DNA from: an uncultured Sphingomonadaceae bacterium | GTDB taxonomy: Bacteria > Pseudomonadota > Alphaproteobacteria > Sphingomonadales > Sphingomonadaceae | Assembly (NCBI GenBank): GCA_947501695.1 | Contig: CANMWO010000003.1 | Coordinates: forward strand, 87,001-151,000 | Reading direction: 5' to 3' | Length of the DNA: 64,000 nt | Shown: piece after piece, positions 44,002-53,469 of the stretch | Position numbering within the stretch: position 1 is the stretch's first letter | How the letters are laid out: the number at the start of each line of letters is the position of its first letter | Program-made: the position numbers and the translations under genes | The notes under the pieces: model-generated | What the model was told of the DNA's origin: nothing | Databases searched by the model: none | The model's input: the letters and a program-made list of their open reading frames with translations, nothing else

Positions 44002-45314
44002 TCCACCAAATCGTCCGGCAACATCGGTTCGCTCAGCAATTTTTCCATCGCCTTCCAGCGCCAGACCGGAGCATCGCCTTGCCGTTCAACCCAAGCCTTC
44101 ACCATATCCTGACCAAGCCCATAGTTGATCACATAGCTGCGATACTGATCGTTAAACGACAGGGATTGCTCAGCCCTTTCACGGCTGACAAGCTGATATT
44201 TCTGAATCAGGGCCAGCGCGTCATCGCGCGTGATCGTCTTGTCGAGATAGGCCTGCGCAATGACAAAGCGCGCGCCCTTCAACTCGCTTAGCGCCTGTTG
44301 TAGCTTGAAGTAATCGGCCGCTGTCGATGGATCGAGCCCCGCGAGCGGATAAAGCACATCCCGTTCAAACGCCAAACGCTCTTCACCGGGAAAAGCGAGA
44401 TCAATGCCATAATTGGCGGACCCCTCGGCGATGAGCGATTGCGGCGAATAGAGCGGATAGATTGAGAATTCCTGCCAGCCACGTTCTCGGGTCAAGCGTT
44501 GTTCGAGAAGCATGTTATAAACATGATGACCAGGATAACCTTCATGGCAACCGAGATCGACGGCGCGGCTGATGCGGATCGGCAGATCGGTATTGATCTG
44601 AATCAGGCTTTGGAAATTCCCTTGGTAGTAATTATAACCACTCCAGCTCTTGCCGGTGACAAATTCCATCTTGAAATCTTCGTCGGCTGGTAAGTTGATA
44701 TGCGTTGCCGTGCGCTTCTTACATTCGGCGATGGCGGCATCAAAAACCGGTTTCAGACGGCCTGTGGGGATAGTGAATCGCGCTTGATAGGCTTCGACCC
44801 GCTCATGCAATGCACCGGTGCCTGGAACCAATGCTTCGATCTTGGTGAGAGCAGCATCATAGCTACTCAACGGCCGAAACTCGGGCGTTACTCCAAACAG
44901 GCCTTTTGCCTCTTTTGCAAAAGGAAAAATCTCTTCCTGCATCATTGCATGACGGGTTAGAGCTGCTTCCAGTTGCGCCGATAAAAACCGTTTTCTGGCC
45001 TCCACCAAAACGTCATCGCTGACCGGCAGCGCATCAAGTCGCAGCATCAGATCCACTATGCCGTTGCCCAATTCCCGCATATCACGGGGCTTCGCCTTGG
45101 CCGCAGTCGCCCATTCCGCCGGGCCATAATAAGCGTCGACATAGCCAGCTTCCTGCTCACCGAGTTCTAGGGTCAGTTTCACATAGTCACGGCTTATTGC
45201 GTCGATATTCGAAACAGATGCTATAGTCAGCGCGGTTCCAGATGGCGGCGGCACATTGCTGCAAGCGCTCAGCAATGTGGCCGCTAGTGCGCCTATCCAA
45301 CCGATCCGCGTCAA
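43998..45314 (-). CDS. DUF885 family lipoprotein, putative metallohydrolase
   Basis: 438 residues. Lipobox LLSACS (Cys18), then a large helical domain containing LGCHEGYPGHHVYNML, the HExxHH-like metal-binding motif of DUF885 proteins, and EGSANYG further on. The family is thought to include zinc peptidase-like enzymes, not well characterised. The start overlaps the nhaA stop by 4 nt and its own stop overlaps the small membrane gene. Confidence 0.85.
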   Translation of the reverse strand: MTRIGWIGALAATLLSACSNVPPPSGTALTIASVSNIDAISRDYVKLTLELGEQEAGYVDAYYGPAEWATAAKAKPRDMRELGNGIVDLMLRLDALPVSDDVLVEARKRFLSAQLEAALTRHAMMQEEIFPFAKEAKGLFGVTPEFRPLSSYDAALTKIEALVPGTGALHERVEAYQARFTIPTGRLKPVFDAAIAECKKRTATHINLPADEDFKMEFVTGKSWSGYNYYQGNFQSLIQINTDLPIRISRAVDLGCHEGYPGHHVYNMLLEQRLTRERGWQEFSIYPLYSPQSLIAEGSANYGIDLAFPGEERLAFERDVLYPLAGLDPSTAADYFKLQQALSELKGARFVIAQAYLDKTITRDDALALIQKYQLVSRERAEQSLSFNDQYRSYVINYGLGQDMVKAWVERQGDAPVWRWKAMEKLLSEPMLPDDLVE

Positions 45315-46561
45315 GCGACTTTGGCCGGTTCAGCCATAGTCGGTTCATCGTCATCATCTGTAGGTTGTGGTGCAAAGCGCAGGATACAAAAGCCAACAAT
45401 AGCCGACAGGAAAGAACCGCCGAGTACGCCGATTTTCGCCTCTTCGATCAACAATGCTTCGCCGGGAAAGGCGAGCGCGCCAATGAACAGACTCATCGTG
45501 AAGCCAATACCGCATAACATGGCAACACCATAAACCTGCAGCCATGTCGCACCGCCCAGTCGCTGCGCGAAACCGGTCTTCACCGCGATCCAGACGCTGG
45601 CAAATATACCGATCTGTTTCCCGAGGAAAAGGCCTGCCGCAATGCCAAGTGGCAGTGGTGCAAAAATCTGCTCCATACCAATGCCTTCCAGCGATACACC
45701 GGCATTAGCGAAACCAAATATCGGCACGATTAGAAATGCACTCCATGGTGCGATCGCATGTTCCAGCCGATGCAACGGCGAATCATGAGCATCTGGCGCC
45801 CCTGGTGTAACAACAATTGGGATCGCCAGCGCGGCCAAAACACCGGCAATCGTGGCGTGAACGCCGGACAGCAAGACTGCAAACCACAGCAAGAGGGCAA
45901 AGAACAGGTAGGCGAGCAAGGATCTCACTCCCGTCTTGTTCATCGTATACATAATACCAAGAATGACGGCGGAAGCGAGCAAGGCCGCGCCATTGATTTC
46001 AGCCGTATAGACCAGCGCGATAATCGCCACCGCGCCCATATCATCGACAATCGCGACAGTGACCAGAAACAGCTTCAACGATGTCGGTGCTCGCGAACCG
46101 AGGAGCGCCAACACTCCGATCGCAAAAGCGATATCCGTCGCAGCAGGGATTGCCCAGCCATTGTAAAGCGCCGGCAGATCCCGCACGATCACAAGATAAA
46201 TCAACGCAGGCACCACCATGCCAGCCGCTGCAGCCAGTATCGGCAAACGTCGCCTTTCCCAAGTATTTAGCCGACCGTCGACAAATTCCCGCTTGATCTC
46301 AAGACCAACGAGTAGGAAAAAAATCGCCATGAGACCGTCATTTATCCAAAGATGCGGAGTCATTGGGCCCAGTTTTTCTGAAAGCACCGGGCCTTTCACT
46401 TCATGCAGAAAATGATGGTACATGTCATAAAGCGGGCTATTGGCAACGATCATCGCCAGTGCAGCTGCGACCATCAGCAATATGCCACCTGCCGCTTCAC
46501 TTTCCAGAAAATTGCGCAGCGCAGAATCGGTTCCGGATCGCGCTAGTTTCTCAGAGGACAT
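45311..46561 (-). CDS. nhaA: Na+/H+ antiporter NhaA
   Basis: 416 residues, 12 helices. LLVGLEIKREFVDGRL, PAATDIAFAIGVLALLG and VTVAIVDDMGAVAIIAL with the paired transport aspartates are diagnostic. It exchanges sodium for protons at the inner membrane, in keeping with a marine or brackish habitat. First gene of a three-gene overlapping operon with the DUF885 and small membrane genes. Confidence 0.95.
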   Translation of the reverse strand: MSSEKLARSGTDSALRNFLESEAAGGILLMVAAALAMIVANSPLYDMYHHFLHEVKGPVLSEKLGPMTPHLWINDGLMAIFFLLVGLEIKREFVDGRLNTWERRRLPILAAAAGMVVPALIYLVIVRDLPALYNGWAIPAATDIAFAIGVLALLGSRAPTSLKLFLVTVAIVDDMGAVAIIALVYTAEINGAALLASAVILGIMYTMNKTGVRSLLAYLFFALLLWFAVLLSGVHATIAGVLAALAIPIVVTPGAPDAHDSPLHRLEHAIAPWSAFLIVPIFGFANAGVSLEGIGMEQIFAPLPLGIAAGLFLGKQIGIFASVWIAVKTGFAQRLGGATWLQVYGVAMLCGIGFTMSLFIGALAFPGEALLIEEAKIGVLGGSFLSAIVGFCILRFAPQPTDDDDEPTMAEPAKVA

Positions 46562-46664
46562 AAAGGGCCTTTTGTTGATCTATAATTGGTTAAGACCCAT
46601 GCGCAGACATGCTTGTAAAATCAAGAGGGAGTGTGGGTTTCTTTATAGCTGAAACGGATAATTT

Positions 46665-48275
46665 CTAATTTGAGGACGACGCGAACAGCTGAACGGCCAA
46701 CCGTTCTAGCGCGACCTTGTTACGCCCACCTTCCCCTGATGGTGTGTCATCGAGCCAGTCGGCAAGCCCAATAATTATATCATGCGATACTAACCGGATG
46801 TCGGGCATGACTATGTCCAATATGTCGCGCGGCTCCAGCTTCATCAAGCCGCTGGCCAGAACGCGAACTTGTGCGATAATCGCTTCCTGCATCGCATCAC
46901 TGTTCAGAAGAGCCACCAGCGCGCGGGTCTGAATCGGATCCAGTGTTTTGGCATAAAGGCTATGGAAGCAGGTCAACGCCTTAACCCCCGCCTTATTATA
47001 GATGAAGCGCATCTGGCCGCGGCCGAACGTGCTTGCCCAGATAGGCGCAGGCTGACGCGCTTCTGCAGCATACCATATCGGTTTGGTCCGGGGCCCGTAT
47101 TTGAGCGGTATACCGGCCGCTTCACCCTGTCTAATATAAGCGGCCTCGGTTGTCGTAAGGTCACTAGGCGGGTTGAACAGGAAACAGGCCTGCCCGGCTT
47201 CGGCGAGCCTTTCAAAATCGACCTGGGCAAAGACGGTATCTGCCACTTGTGCCGTCTTGCCTACACAGCAGGTCATTCGCGCAGTATCGAGCCCAAGATT
47301 CTCGGCTTGCGCGCGGGACATAAGGAAATAGCGATTTGCACCGGTTGCAATCCCCCGCTTCGTCGTCACCAGCTCTCCGAGCCGGATGTGGCCCTCGGCT
47401 GGGCTTTTCACGGGTTGCCGCAGCAATATGTCCCATTTTTTGCGCGATTGAAGCAAGTCACTACGTAATGTCTGGCGAATAATAGCCGGACCCTGTTCCA
47501 ACGCCGCTAGCGATGCCGGTTCACTAGCCTGAGGAACATAGAAACTTTTCACCATAGGGTTAGGTCGGCCTGTTTTTTCGATCAGCAGAATTGAAGCAGT
47601 GGACATATTATCTTTAAACGCATGCCCGGCGTGATCGATCGTCACCAACCCGCTGAGCAATCCCCGCCGCAACAAGTAAGTTTTGAGCGACTGACCATAG
47701 TTTGCGCTCATCCACTCGGCGGGGATCAATATCGCCGCCCGTCCCCCTTGCGCCAACTGCTCACAAATCTTGATGACGAAATAGATGTAGAGATTGGATC
47801 GGCGGCTCAGTCGTTGCCCCGACCATCGCTCAATATCATCAGCGATCTTGGCGTTGAGATGATGGTCACGGTGCATGATGTAAGGTGGATTAGCGATAAT
47901 CGCGTCAAACCGGGCTTCCCAATCTACTGCCAGAAAATCGCACTCCAGAAAATCAACGTGGAACGGCCCTTCTTCAGCCAACCTGGCTTTCGCCAACTGC
48001 AGCGGTTCTTGATCAATATCATAGCCGGTAAATCTGCGGCCCACGCCCCGCTTTTGACATATATCTATCAGCAGCCCAGTACCAATGGCCGGATCAAGCA
48101 CCGACCGAGGAGACACACCGGCAATCCAATCCACCATGATATTTGCATATGCCGGAGGTGTGAAAAACTGGCCGAGCTTTTTTCGACGCGTCAAATTGGC
48201 CGATCTCGTGAATAAAATCTCGGGCGAGAGAGTAGCGTCCGTTTGCTGTTCAGAAAGTGGCGCCTGCGAATCCAT
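46665..48275 (-). CDS. N6-adenine DNA methyltransferase, Eco57I/TaqI-like, apparently solitary
   Basis: 536 residues. Motif X GQFFTPPAYANIMVDW (35-50), SAM-binding motif I DPAIGTG (61-67) and catalytic motif IV NPPY (129-132) in the gamma-class order, followed by a target-recognition region in the C-terminal half. It methylates adenine in DNA at an unknown site. No restriction endonuclease, specificity subunit or helicase is next to it, so it is either an orphan methylase or the leftover of a restriction-modification system. Confidence 0.9.
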   Translation of the reverse strand: MDSQAPLSEQQTDATLSPEILFTRSANLTRRKKLGQFFTPPAYANIMVDWIAGVSPRSVLDPAIGTGLLIDICQKRGVGRRFTGYDIDQEPLQLAKARLAEEGPFHVDFLECDFLAVDWEARFDAIIANPPYIMHRDHHLNAKIADDIERWSGQRLSRRSNLYIYFVIKICEQLAQGGRAAILIPAEWMSANYGQSLKTYLLRRGLLSGLVTIDHAGHAFKDNMSTASILLIEKTGRPNPMVKSFYVPQASEPASLAALEQGPAIIRQTLRSDLLQSRKKWDILLRQPVKSPAEGHIRLGELVTTKRGIATGANRYFLMSRAQAENLGLDTARMTCCVGKTAQVADTVFAQVDFERLAEAGQACFLFNPPSDLTTTEAAYIRQGEAAGIPLKYGPRTKPIWYAAEARQPAPIWASTFGRGQMRFIYNKAGVKALTCFHSLYAKTLDPIQTRALVALLNSDAMQEAIIAQVRVLASGLMKLEPRDILDIVMPDIRLVSHDIIIGLADWLDDTPSGEGGRNKVALERLAVQLFASSSN

Positions 48276-48413
48276 TTTTCAGGACATAAATTACCGGCGG
48301 CCATTGTCGAGCCATTTGATAGACATGCCGCCATCAGAACCGACGGCATGCCCTATAGGTTGTAAATACAAACCGATGTGGTCTATTTGCCTAGCTTACC
48401 GATGTCTCTAGGC

Positions 48414-49085
48414 TCAGTCGGCCAAAGCATCGTTTTTTAATGGTAGTCGCTTGAGATAGATGTCGGCGATTTCATTGGCCGTAAAAACCGGCGGCTGTTT
48501 CAAATTTGATTCCGCCTGCCCATCGTCGCCCACACAGGCATTTATTGCCATTAAAAGCGAGTCAGCCAACGGTGCGGGATCGGTATTCTCGATATCGCCT
48601 TTCAGCATCAGGCTTTGCAGAAAATGTTCGATCTTCAACCGCAAAGGTTCGTCAATCCGATGATCATATTGTTCTTCAATCCATCGGAATGCTCGCCGGT
48701 CACGGGCCCGTGAAGCCCTCAGCTCAAAGCTTTCCGGCGACAGTAGAATTGCGATACCGGCCCTGCAGAAAAGATGGAGCATCTTTTTCACCGGCTGATC
48801 AAGGTCAAACTTGATCTCAGCCATCGCCACGTCAATCTTCTCAAAAAGCTCCAGACGGGAAGCACAATAAAGCTCTTCCCGATTGGCAAACTGATTATAA
48901 ACCGTTCGACGCGATACGCCTGCTTCTGCCGCGACTGCTTCCATCGCAAATTCGTTGAAACTTTGTTGGCGCAGCTTTCGCCGCGCTGCATCCAAAATCA
49001 ACCGACGAGAGGATGCGGGCCGCCATGCAGACCCTTCTGCATTCACATCAATCTTCGGGTTTCTTGTCTTTACTCTGGTTGCCAT
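48414..49085 (-). CDS. TetR/AcrR family transcriptional regulator
   Basis: 223 residues from ATG 49085, which has CAGGAG upstream; the frame also opens at 49103. The N-terminal helix-turn-helix (about 25-75: RRLILDAARRKLRQQSF, VAAEAGVSRRTVYNQFANREELYC) is the TetR signature; the helical C-terminal half would bind a ligand. The target is unknown. An ACGTA-N6-TACGT inverted repeat at 49134-49149 upstream may be its own operator. Confidence 0.9.
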   Translation of the reverse strand: MATRVKTRNPKIDVNAEGSAWRPASSRRLILDAARRKLRQQSFNEFAMEAVAAEAGVSRRTVYNQFANREELYCASRLELFEKIDVAMAEIKFDLDQPVKKMLHLFCRAGIAILLSPESFELRASRARDRRAFRWIEEQYDHRIDEPLRLKIEHFLQSLMLKGDIENTDPAPLADSLLMAINACVGDDGQAESNLKQPPVFTANEIADIYLKRLPLKNDALAD

Positions 49086-49133
49086 TTTACGCTCCTGTAA
49101 CACTAGAGGCCGGGGGGTCGGCCTTTAAACTGC

Positions 49134-49149
49134 ACGTAGGAGGTTACGT
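49134..49149. promoter_or_regulatory. inverted repeat ACGTA-N6-TACGT upstream of the TetR gene
   Basis: ACGTA and TACGT flank GGAGGT, 49 bases upstream of the TetR start: a candidate autoregulatory operator. The rest of the 439-base gap 49086-49524 holds nothing I can support as a gene. Confidence 0.4.
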
Positions 49150-49524
49150 AAAATGGTGTAAAATATCTCGTGATTTTCTACGAACAAGCCCCAAGAACCG
49201 ACAAAAATGCCCAAGGAGCAATAAACGACATTGCGGACCAAATGAACGACCCGGTGAAGCGGTTTCACTTGCGCTAAATCGGTTGCATAACTGCTTTATG
49301 GGCATAAGCTGCAGAGCCATGAGGGGAGGGGCATCCTTCCTCCACTTCATCCTGCTTGCAGGTTTGCTTCAAATCGTGCGTTGGTCTCAGCATCGCTTTG
49401 CCGATGACATGGGGTCTACCCATCTCCTTTTCAGCGAACAAAACACTGCTGTTCAGCCAGATGTAATATCGACCAAACTATTTCCCTACATCCCGTGGAT
49501 TGCTGTCTCCCTCAGGTTCAGGCC

Positions 49525-50328
49525 ATGCCCCCGATCACGTTGCTAATCAGCGATGACGAACCGCTTGCGGTGTCACGTCTGGTTGAACTAGTCCAGCGCA
49601 TGGACAACGTGACGCTGGTAGGAGAAGCCTCCGATGGTCAGGAAACGCTAGACTTTATTGACCGACTCAATCCAAATGTCGTTTTGCTGGACATCGAAAT
49701 GCCTATACTCGACGGATTTGATGTGATCGAACATCTGTCTGCTTCTCTGGACAAGACAGCAGGCAACATACCGCTCGTCATCTTTATTACAGCTTATCCC
49801 CAATTTGCAGTCCGCGCATTTGAATCCGGTGCACTGGATTTTATACCCAAACCTGTGCGCTATAACCGGCTGGTCGAGGCTATTGATCGCGCGCGTTCCG
49901 CTTATGCCGATCGTGAGGCGCGGCAACGTCTGGCGCTACTCGGAAAAACGCTCGATCAGCTCCGTGAAGATCGATCCCGTGTCTTGAATGATGACCATTA
50001 TCTCTGGGTGCCTCGCCATGGTGAAATTGTGCGGGTCGACTATGACAGCATCGACTGGATCAGGGCAGAAGGCGAATATGTACGTCTCTATTGCGGCCAA
50101 ACATCCTACCTTTACCGGCAGATGATCGGTGATTTTGTTGCCAGCAACACCGCCATCGGTTTCTTACGCGTCCACCGCTCCGCCGCCGTTAATGTCGCGC
50201 GGATCACAGCAATCCGCCGCAACGCCAATGGTGGCCGAATGCTGCGCTTAAGCACTGGCGATGAAGTAACCGTTGGCAGAAAATATGCAAAAAATGTGAT
50301 GGCGATTATTTCACCCGAGAAATCGTGA
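49525..50328 (+). CDS. LytTR-type response regulator
   Basis: 267 residues. The receiver domain has the acidic pair in ISDDEPLA, Asp56 in VVLLDIEMP, and Lys in FIPKPV. The C-terminal LytTR DNA-binding domain (about 163-265) includes YDSIDWIRAEGEYVRLY and FLRVHRSAAVN. The ATG at 49525 is chosen because the receiver starts there. No sensor kinase is adjacent. The next gene, 190 bases on, is a large TonB receptor, a plausible target. Confidence 0.9.
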   Translation: MPPITLLISDDEPLAVSRLVELVQRMDNVTLVGEASDGQETLDFIDRLNPNVVLLDIEMPILDGFDVIEHLSASLDKTAGNIPLVIFITAYPQFAVRAFESGALDFIPKPVRYNRLVEAIDRARSAYADREARQRLALLGKTLDQLREDRSRVLNDDHYLWVPRHGEIVRVDYDSIDWIRAEGEYVRLYCGQTSYLYRQMIGDFVASNTAIGFLRVHRSAAVNVARITAIRRNANGGRMLRLSTGDEVTVGRKYAKNVMAIISPEKS

Positions 50329-50337
50329 AAAACTATC

Positions 50338-50437
50338 TATTATCAATATATTGGATGATAGAATTTCCATATATTTTTATTTTTTTACAGTGACGTAAAC
50401 TCACCGTTGCTCTGAATCTTCATAATATTATCAATAT
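50338..50437. promoter_or_regulatory. AT-rich leader with a 12-base direct repeat before the TonB receptor gene
   Basis: TATTATCAATAT occurs identically at 50338-50349 and 50426-50437, 88 bases apart, in a strikingly AT-rich gap between the LytTR regulator and the TonB receptor. LytTR proteins bind spaced direct repeats, so these are candidate sites. In such AT-rich DNA a 12-base match is less surprising than elsewhere. Confidence 0.35.
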
Positions 50438-50518
50438 TCAAAACACTGTCATATTTGATTGCTGAACCGTTTATTCGCCCTATTTGGTTGCCCCTGAAAT
50501 CAACCAAGGGAGCCAGCA

Positions 50519-53386
50519 ATGCGGCCGAACTACAAAACAAAAAGCTTACAAAAATGCCTGACCTCAGCAGCGATAGTGGCCATGGCCATCTCTGCGACAA
50601 CCGCCAAGGCACAGAATCAAGATGGCACGGACAGTGAAGAAGCTGCCGACGTTATTGTTGTCACGGGATCACGGATTACCAATCCGAATCTGGAGCTATC
50701 CAGCCCGGTCAACGTTATTGGCCGCGACCAAATTGATCTTGCTCCATCATTGACTGCCGAGGAGTTGATTCGGGAGCTTCCGGGCGTGGTTGCTGACCTT
50801 GGTTCAGCGGTTAACAACGGCAGTAGTGGCGCAGCTGAAATCAACCTGCGTGGACTGGGAAGCAACCGTAACCTAGTTTTGCTTAACAACCGACGGATCG
50901 TTCCGAGCGGTCTGACCGGTGTTACTGACACCAACCTGATTCCTTTGGCATTGATTGAACGTGTTGATATCGTAACCGGCGGCGGCGGCACCGTTTATGG
51001 TGCTGATGCCATTTCCGGTGTTGTCAACTTCGTCCTCAAAGACGATTTCGAAGGTGCAGAAATTTCAACCAGCTATGGTGTTACGGAAGAATCCGACGGA
51101 TCAGTGTTTCGCGCCGACCTGACGATTGGCGGAAATTTTGCCGATGATCGCGGTAACGCCGTATTGAGCGTCGGTTACCGCACATCCGATCCTGTGCTGC
51201 AAGGTGATCGAGGCTTCGGTTTTGAGTCGCTGAATTCTGGCACCGGAGAGCCGCGGGGATCCGGAACGTCAGTCCCGACGGCTATCAATGGGCAGCAATT
51301 TGATCCGGATACCGGTTTGCTTTCAGACGATACCAACACGTTCAACTTCAATCCCTTCAATTATTATCAAACACCTTTCGAACGTTTTAATGTTTTCGGC
51401 GCTGCGCGCTATGAGGTTGCCGAGGGAATCGAAGTTTATGGACAAGGCCTCTATTCCAAAAATACGGTCGAAACACAGTTCGCGCCGTCCGGATTGTTCG
51501 GCACGACTTATAACTTGCCGCTTAGCAATCCGTTTCTGACCGATGCGCTGCGCAATCAAATTTGCGCGCAGGCTATTGTCGGAATTGGCCAAGCCGAATG
51601 TGATGCGGCCGCGAATGTCACCGACCCAAGCGATCCAGCTTTCCGGGCACCCGCCGTTGCGATAAACCGCCGACTGGTCGAACAAGGTCAGCGCCAACAG
51701 ACGCTGGAATTTGATGTTTTCCAACTAGAAGCCGGTGTTCGCGGAGATATTACCGATACGATTCAGTTTGACGTTCATGCTGCACATGGGCGATCGACAC
51801 GCGTCCGCAGTCAGAATAATAGTGGCCTGCGCTCACGCATTCAGCAGGGACTTTTTGCGGTTGATGCCGAAAATTGTATCGACTCGTCAAATGGTTGTGT
51901 TCCAATCAACCTCTTTGGTTCCGGTCAGGATATTTCTCCGGAAGCAGTCGCTTTCTTCAACCAGCCTGTGTCTGCAACCACTAAAACCGAGCTAACCACT
52001 GTGACAGGTTCGATTTCCGGTGACGCAGGCTTTACCATACCGTGGGCAGAGACACCTGTAAACTTCGCCATTGGCGCCGAATATCGTGATAATGTCGCGT
52101 CAATCATTCCTGATATCGCATCCGGTACGCCTGATGAGATACTGGGCAATGGTGAGCCGCTTGTGCCTCAGTCGGGTAGCTATGACGTTGTGGAGGTCTT
52201 TGGTGAACTGGTGGCACCATTGGTCGAAGACAAACCGTTTTTTCATAGCCTGACTTTGGAACTTGGTGGTCGCTATTCAGATTACTCCAATACCGGTAGT
52301 AATTTTACGTGGAAAGCAGGCGGCAGCTGGGAGCCGGTAGAAGGCTTCAAACTGCGCGGTATTTATCAAAAGGCGGTGCGGTCTCCCAACATCGAAGAGC
52401 TGTTCCAGCCCACCACCACTGGATTGGATAATTTGGCAGTTGATCCTTGCGCGGGTGCAAATCCTGTCGGCAATGCGCAACTTACAGCAACCTGTATTGC
52501 TCAGGGCGCGCCGGCGGGGCAAATCGGTTCTATCCCTCAACCTTCTGCGGGTCAAATCAACGTGACGAGCGGCGGAAATGAAAACCTAGATGTCGAAAAA
52601 GCCAGAACCATAACCATCGGTGCTGTTATACAACCGGCCATTGTTCCTGGTTTAACGGTATCCATTGACTATTATGACATCGTCGTAAAAGACGCTATCT
52701 CTGAAACCACCGTAAACGATGTTTTCGCACCTTGTTTCGCAGCACCAAGCGCCGATAACCCAGCCTGTGCCTTGATCCAGAGAAACCCGCTCAACGGGAG
52801 CTTGAACGGTGGTTCAGATACGCCGGGCGCCACTCTCACTCTCTCCAATCTGGGGCGCTTTGAAACGTCAGGAATTGACTTTGGCATAAACTATCAGCGC
52901 GAGTTAAATTTCGCTACGCTTGGCCTGCAATTCAACGGCAACTATACTATTGAAAATAAGTTCCAGGCGACACCAACCAGCGTCAATCGCGAATGTGCCG
53001 GGTTTTATAGCGTTGCTTGCACAACCATCGGAGGCATTAAACCGGAGTTCCAGTTGAACAGCCGGGTCAGTCTGAGTCGGGAGGAAGGTTCCATCTCGCT
53101 GGGCTGGCGACATATTTCTGGCCAGGATATTGAACCCTCGCTCGAGGGAAGTTTTCTGCCCGAGTTCGAAAGCATTGATTCCTACAATATCTTCGATCTG
53201 GCAGTGAGAGCGAACGTAATGGAAACACTCAACGTTACCTTTGCTGTTGATAACTTGTTCGATAAAAAACCACCAATTGTCGGGAACGATATTGGGACAA
53301 CCGACTTTAACAGCGGAAACACTTTCCCAACGACCTATGACGCTCTAGGCCGTCGTTACACCATTGGTGCGACGCTGACGTTCTAA
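50519..53386 (+). CDS. TonB-dependent receptor (large, OMP with plug)
   Basis: 955 residues. Signal peptide to about 32 (AKAQ), TonB box VIVVTGSRI at about 45, plug domain with INLRGLGSNRNLVLLNNRRI and GGGGTVYGADAISGVVNFVLK, then the barrel, ending RRYTIGATLTF with terminal Phe. This GSRI-type receptor class is abundant in sphingomonads and xanthomonads and is often linked to import of peptides, sugars or aromatics. No STN domain. AAGGGAG lies upstream of the ATG. Confidence 0.93.
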   Translation: MRPNYKTKSLQKCLTSAAIVAMAISATTAKAQNQDGTDSEEAADVIVVTGSRITNPNLELSSPVNVIGRDQIDLAPSLTAEELIRELPGVVADLGSAVNNGSSGAAEINLRGLGSNRNLVLLNNRRIVPSGLTGVTDTNLIPLALIERVDIVTGGGGTVYGADAISGVVNFVLKDDFEGAEISTSYGVTEESDGSVFRADLTIGGNFADDRGNAVLSVGYRTSDPVLQGDRGFGFESLNSGTGEPRGSGTSVPTAINGQQFDPDTGLLSDDTNTFNFNPFNYYQTPFERFNVFGAARYEVAEGIEVYGQGLYSKNTVETQFAPSGLFGTTYNLPLSNPFLTDALRNQICAQAIVGIGQAECDAAANVTDPSDPAFRAPAVAINRRLVEQGQRQQTLEFDVFQLEAGVRGDITDTIQFDVHAAHGRSTRVRSQNNSGLRSRIQQGLFAVDAENCIDSSNGCVPINLFGSGQDISPEAVAFFNQPVSATTKTELTTVTGSISGDAGFTIPWAETPVNFAIGAEYRDNVASIIPDIASGTPDEILGNGEPLVPQSGSYDVVEVFGELVAPLVEDKPFFHSLTLELGGRYSDYSNTGSNFTWKAGGSWEPVEGFKLRGIYQKAVRSPNIEELFQPTTTGLDNLAVDPCAGANPVGNAQLTATCIAQGAPAGQIGSIPQPSAGQINVTSGGNENLDVEKARTITIGAVIQPAIVPGLTVSIDYYDIVVKDAISETTVNDVFAPCFAAPSADNPACALIQRNPLNGSLNGGSDTPGATLTLSNLGRFETSGIDFGINYQRELNFATLGLQFNGNYTIENKFQATPTSVNRECAGFYSVACTTIGGIKPEFQLNSRVSLSREEGSISLGWRHISGQDIEPSLEGSFLPEFESIDSYNIFDLAVRANVMETLNVTFAVDNLFDKKPPIVGNDIGTTDFNSGNTFPTTYDALGRRYTIGATLTF

Positions 53387-53407
53387 ACAAGTACTTTTAG
53401 ATCGGAA

Positions 53408-53441
53408 AAGAAAGGCGGCCGTGCAAATGGCCGCCTTTCTT
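53408..53441. terminator. strong Rho-independent terminator after the TonB receptor
   Basis: A perfect 13-bp stem AAGAAAGGCGGCC / GGCCGCCTTTCTT with an 8-base loop, followed by GTTTTA; the A-rich left arm would also act for the convergent SDR gene. Confidence 0.92.
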
Positions 53442-53469
53442 GTTTTATGAAGGCTTAGCACTCCCACGC

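Noticed and set aside
46665-48275. BREX/DISARM or type I restriction-modification system
   Set aside because: The methyltransferase has none of the accompanying genes (pglZ, brxC, helicase, specificity or nuclease subunits) in the 10 kb on each side.
49013-49546. 177-residue plus-strand frame before the LytTR regulator
   Set aside because: It covers the TetR promoter and overlaps the start of the regulator; no signal of a family, although a short hydrophobic stretch is present near 49320.
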